Notes under the pieces: model-generated
Seen by the model: the letters and a program-made list of their open reading frames with translations, nothing else
Databases searched by the model: none
What the model was told of the DNA's origin: nothing
Program-made: the position numbers and the translations under genes
Part shown: positions 61,750-64,000 of the stretch, one piece after another
Numbering within the stretch: position 1 is the stretch's first letter
How the letters are laid out: each line of letters starts with the position of its first letter
From: Streptomyces capitiformicae
Lineage (GTDB): Bacteria; Actinomycetota; Actinomycetes; Streptomycetales; Streptomycetaceae
Length of the DNA stretch: 64,000 nucleotides
Direction of reading: 5' to 3'
Assembly (NCBI RefSeq): GCF_002214185.1
Contig: NZ_CP022161.1
Coordinates: forward strand, 6,951,486-7,015,485

Positions 61750-61890
61750 ATGAACACGACCCCCCTCCCCCGTCTCCCCCGCCGCACCCGTACCGTCTCC
61801 TCCCCCTGGACCCCGCCCGGTGGCTGGCCCCGGCCGACCCCCGCGATGCTGCGTGCGATGGAGGCGGCGCTCGTGGAGTGGGCGGCATGA
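61750..61890 (+). CDS. Small basic protein, 46 aa
   Basis: ATG 61750 opens a 46-residue Pro/Arg-rich frame (MNTTPLPRLPRRTRTVSSPW) ending MLRAMEAALVEWAA. Its stop overlaps the next start as ATGA. Small genes of this kind are often found opposite WhiJ-like XRE genes. Function unknown. Confidence 0.5.
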   Translation: MNTTPLPRLPRRTRTVSSPWTPPGGWPRPTPAMLRAMEAALVEWAA

Positions 61891-62081
61891 CTGAGCCGAC
61901 GCGTCCGAAGACGTCGTCGCCGTACGACGTGAACAGCCAGCCCGTCCCTCTGAGCGATTGCGCGGCCTGCCAGAAGATCACCGCGAAGCGGGAGGCCGCA
62001 CGGGCCGAGTTCGACTACAGCGCGGTGTCCGACGGAACCGTCATGCTGCGGGCGCACCTAAGGACGGCTCACGACCAGTAG
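61887..62081 (+). CDS. Small CxxC/HxxxH protein, 64 aa
   Basis: ATG 61887 opens MTEPTRPKTSSPYDVNSQPV. It contains DCAACQKITAKREAARAEF and ends RAHLRTAHDQ. Two cysteines and two C-terminal histidines suggest a small zinc-binding module. It is translationally coupled (ATGA) to the 46-residue gene upstream. Similar small proteins accompany XRE/DUF397 loci in streptomycetes. Confidence 0.6.
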   Translation: MTEPTRPKTSSPYDVNSQPVPLSDCAACQKITAKREAARAEFDYSAVSDGTVMLRAHLRTAHDQ

Positions 62082-62091
62082 GCACGTAGCG

Positions 62092-62155
62092 ATTGGCAGC
62101 TATGTCTCAGCGGCACGCCCTGTTTGAGGCGTGCCGCTGAGACATAGCTGCCAAT
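62092..62155. terminator. Perfect 28-bp stem, 8-nt loop bidirectional terminator
   Basis: ATTGGCAGCTATGTCTCAGC plus GGCACGCC, loop CTGTTTGA, then the exact complement. It lies between the convergent small-gene pair and the surface-protein gene, 10-14 nt from each stop. Confidence 0.88.
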
Positions 62156-62169
62156 TGATACTCAGCCGC

Positions 62170-63666
62170 TCAGCCCCGACGAGGGCGCGGCATGAAGGTG
62201 AAGATCGCGCCGCCCAGCAGGGCCGTCGTGCCCGCGAAGAGGGCCAGGGCCTTGAGCGTGCCCCTGCCGTCCGAGCCCGTGTCCGCGAGACCTCCGGTGG
62301 TGCCGCCGGAGCCGGTGCTCGACGTACCCGGCGTACCGGCGGCGGTGCCGGACGACCCGGCCGACCCTGACGACGACGAACCGCCCGAGGCGCCGCCCGG
62401 CTGCTCGGTGGTGTCGAGGGTGAGGGAGACCAGCGACTCGGCCGGGGTGCATGTCGTGGTCGTGCCGAGTGCGGTGATGGTCAGGACACCCGGGGCCAGC
62501 GTGGACTCACCCGTTGCGCCCGGCTTGTAGGTGCCGGTGAGGTCGGGGATCTCCATGGGGTCGCCCGCCTTGATGTCCTCGGCGTTGGTCGGGCCCACGA
62601 CCTGGACCGACCCCTTGTCGGCACCGCCGAGGACGACCTCCATGGAGGGCTTCACCGAGTCCTTGGGAATGTTGGCCGGGCTGTCCATCACCGACTTCTT
62701 GAACTGGACGGTGAGGTCGTAGCTCTCCCCGTCCTTCTTCGCGTCGATCTGCACCGGCGAGGTCACACTCTTGTCGCCGATGGGCGTCTTGCAGTCGTAC
62801 GGGACCTGGACCTCCTTGCCGGGGAAGTCGGTCTGCCCGCCGCCGCCCGATCCGCCGCCGCTGTCGTCGCCACCACCGCCGCTGTCGTCGCCACCACCGC
62901 CGGTGTCGGTGCCGCCGTCCGCGCCTCCGGAGTTCGTACCGCCGGTGTTCGTACCGCCGGTGTTCGTACCTCCGGAGTTCGTACCTCCGGAGTTCGTGCC
63001 CGTGGTTGTCCCGCCCTGGCTGTTCCCGCCCGTCGAGTTCCCGCCCGTACTGTTCGAACCACCGGCACCGCCCGCGCCGCCCGCGCCACCCGCGCCACCG
63101 CCCGAACTGCCGTCGCTCGCGGTCACGTTGATGGTGGCCGCGGCAGTCACCGCAGCGGTCGGCGCGCACTCGGTCTTGGTGGTGAAGACGTCGATGGTGT
63201 ACGCGTCCGGCGTCAGCGTCACCGCGCCGGGCGTCGTCAGCTTCAGGGTGCCCTTCATGGTGGACAGCACCATGGCGCCGCCCTTGGGGATGGCGGGGTT
63301 CTCGCGCGGCCCCAGCATGGCGATGTCGGCGGTCTGTGCCCCGGCGGCCTTGAGTGTGCCGCTCGGCTGGACGGAGTTGGCGGGCAGGTCGATGAGGTCG
63401 GGGTTCTTGGAGGCGGCCTGGACGAACTTCCACACCACCTCGACCTCGTCGCCGACCTTCGCCGTGTCCGGGGCGGTGATCTCCACCTTGGTGGTCCCCT
63501 CGACGGGCGGCAGCCCCGAGGCCGCCGGCGGCACGCACTTCGTCGCGAACGCCACCTCCACCGCGTACGCCGGCACCGCGGTCGCGCCGAGCAGGGTCCC
63601 GGCCCCGCCGAGCAGCAACGCGACCCCGAGGGCACTCGCTCTTCGCTGTGCTCTCACGGTTCTCAC
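62170..63666 (-). CDS. Secreted surface protein with LADTG sortase signal
   Basis: 498 residues from GTG 63664-63666. A signal peptide (RRASALGVALLLGGAGTLLG, then ATAVPAYAVE) is followed by a beta-domain (residues about 35-185), a Gly/Asn/Thr/Ser repeat linker (GGTNSGGTNTGGTNTGGTNS and GGGGDDSGGGGDDSGGG), and a second, related beta-domain (about 285-415). A Ser/Gly-rich stretch leads to the sorting signal GGLADTGSDG, with a TM (ALALFAGTTALLGGAIFTF) and PRPRRG tail. LAxTG is the class E sortase motif of streptomycetes. The protein is probably linked to peptidoglycan. The start overlaps the upstream gene stop (GTGA). Confidence 0.88.
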   Translation of the reverse strand: MRTVRAQRRASALGVALLLGGAGTLLGATAVPAYAVEVAFATKCVPPAASGLPPVEGTTKVEITAPDTAKVGDEVEVVWKFVQAASKNPDLIDLPANSVQPSGTLKAAGAQTADIAMLGPRENPAIPKGGAMVLSTMKGTLKLTTPGAVTLTPDAYTIDVFTTKTECAPTAAVTAAATINVTASDGSSGGGAGGAGGAGGAGGSNSTGGNSTGGNSQGGTTTGTNSGGTNSGGTNTGGTNTGGTNSGGADGGTDTGGGGDDSGGGGDDSGGGSGGGGQTDFPGKEVQVPYDCKTPIGDKSVTSPVQIDAKKDGESYDLTVQFKKSVMDSPANIPKDSVKPSMEVVLGGADKGSVQVVGPTNAEDIKAGDPMEIPDLTGTYKPGATGESTLAPGVLTITALGTTTTCTPAESLVSLTLDTTEQPGGASGGSSSSGSAGSSGTAAGTPGTSSTGSGGTTGGLADTGSDGRGTLKALALFAGTTALLGGAIFTFMPRPRRG

Positions 63667-64000
63667 GCACTTCCCTTCCTGGTCCGACTCGTCTGACTCG
63701 TCTCGATCGTCTGACTCGTCTCAGTCGTCTGACTCGTCTCAGTCGTCTGACCCGTCTCAGTCGTCTGACCCGTCTCGGTCGTCTGACCCGTCTCAGTCGT
63801 CGGAGTCGTTGGAGTCGTTGGAGTCGCTGGGTGTCCCTCTTGTGGGTGTTGCGGTGCGGAGACCGGCCCCGTCGCCGTCGCCCCCGGATCGGTGTCCGGC
63901 GTGAACCACGGCAGGGTCGGGGTCGTAGAAGCGTTCGCACTGGGTGTCGTGCGGGAGTGGGCGCCGTTGGACGTGCCCAACAGGGGGAGGCGGAAGGCGA
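63663..64000 (-). CDS. C-terminal part of a protein with TTETGQ repeats (5' end outside window)
   Basis: The reverse-strand frame is open from the right edge: AFRLPLLGTSNGAHSRTTPS, then TLPWFTPDTDPGATATGPVS, then PTTPTTPTT and repeated TTETGQ/TTETSQ units to RTRKGSA, with stop at 63663-63665. The hydrophilic Thr-rich tail is encoded by an 18-bp DNA repeat. The stop overlaps the surface-protein start (GTGA), so they are likely one operon. The protein family cannot be named from what is visible. Confidence 0.6.
   Translation of the reverse strand, partial: AFRLPLLGTSNGAHSRTTPSANASTTPTLPWFTPDTDPGATATGPVSAPQHPQEGHPATPTTPTTPTTETGQTTETGQTTETGQTTETSQTTETSQTIETSQTSRTRKGSA
63691..63825. repeat. 18-bp tandem repeat (six units) plus 9-bp repeat
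   Basis: Six units of GTCTGACYCGTCTCRRTC run from 63691 to 63798, then three 9-bp units (GTCGGAGTC, GTTGGAGTC, GTTGGAGTC) to 63825. The array is a multiple of three and encodes the Thr/Glu/Gln tail of the reverse-strand gene. Confidence 0.85.

Noticed and set aside
63691..63825. CRISPR array
   Set aside because: Short spacer-free units that maintain an open reading frame; a coding minisatellite.
1..64000. tRNA or rRNA genes
   Set aside because: I saw no cloverleaf or rRNA-like stretch on either strand; all larger gaps are repeats, promoters or remnants.

Overview
The window is high-GC chromosomal DNA with the gene set and gene order of a Streptomyces. The most diagnostic stretch runs from a mannose/GDP-sugar block (manA, SIS-domain isomerase, Trm112-like protein, phosphomannomutase) through DUF3499, a small metallopeptidase-like protein, DUF5719, a 1213-residue membrane glycosyltransferase and whiB, to cysteine dioxygenase, the F420 genes fbiA/fbiB, an AlkA-like glycosylase and an NDP-sugar synthase. 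This order is conserved across actinobacteria. TTG/GTG starts, GGAGG ribosome sites and abundant streptomycete intergenic repeats agree with it.

Layout. 1-5.6 kb is a scarred region: a carotenoid oxygenase running off the left edge, a divergent PucR-type regulator, then a mosaic of broken genes (M20 peptidase with an in-frame TGA, an MFS fragment, a PucR-HTH fragment) ending in an ahcY that has lost its C-terminal half. 5.6-28.8 kb is the conserved core, interrupted at 11.3-12.9 kb by a wrecked lactate permease. 29-38.6 kb is a wall-polymer region with five LytR-CpsA-Psr (LCP) ligases and a GT2; an IS200/IS605-like remnant lies between the last two LCP genes. 38.7-43.8 kb holds a copper-storage-type protein and a tight five-gene operon: two membrane proteins that look like a motor/channel pair, a von Willebrand A protein, a PP2C phosphatase and a kinase. 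44-53 kb is mostly housekeeping (acyl-CoA dehydrogenase, nucleotide-sugar dehydrogenase, VOC protein, two tandem M19 dipeptidases, purE-purK, GtrA). 53-56 kb carries a histidine kinase and a response regulator separated by repeats and flanked by a MITE-like element. 56-64 kb has a POT transporter, an oxidoreductase/NTF2 fusion with a divergent LysR gene, a WhiJ-like XRE/DUF397 locus, and a sortase-anchored (LADTG) surface protein.

The observations I rate highest are: (1) the membrane pair + VWA + PP2C + kinase operon (39199-43819), a TerY-phosphatase-kinase triad joined to a MotAB/ZorAB-like pair; (2) a probably leaderless 30-codon ORF ending in a cysteine-rich run just upstream of cysteine dioxygenase, which looks like a cysteine-sensing leader peptide; (3) tandem M19 dipeptidases in which the downstream copy has lost every expected metal ligand; (4) a frameshift in the lactate permease that sits on a perfect 30-bp palindrome, close to an IS-like insertion; and (5) the truncation of ahcY at a multi-gene breakpoint. 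All calls come from reading the sequence; no database search was run.
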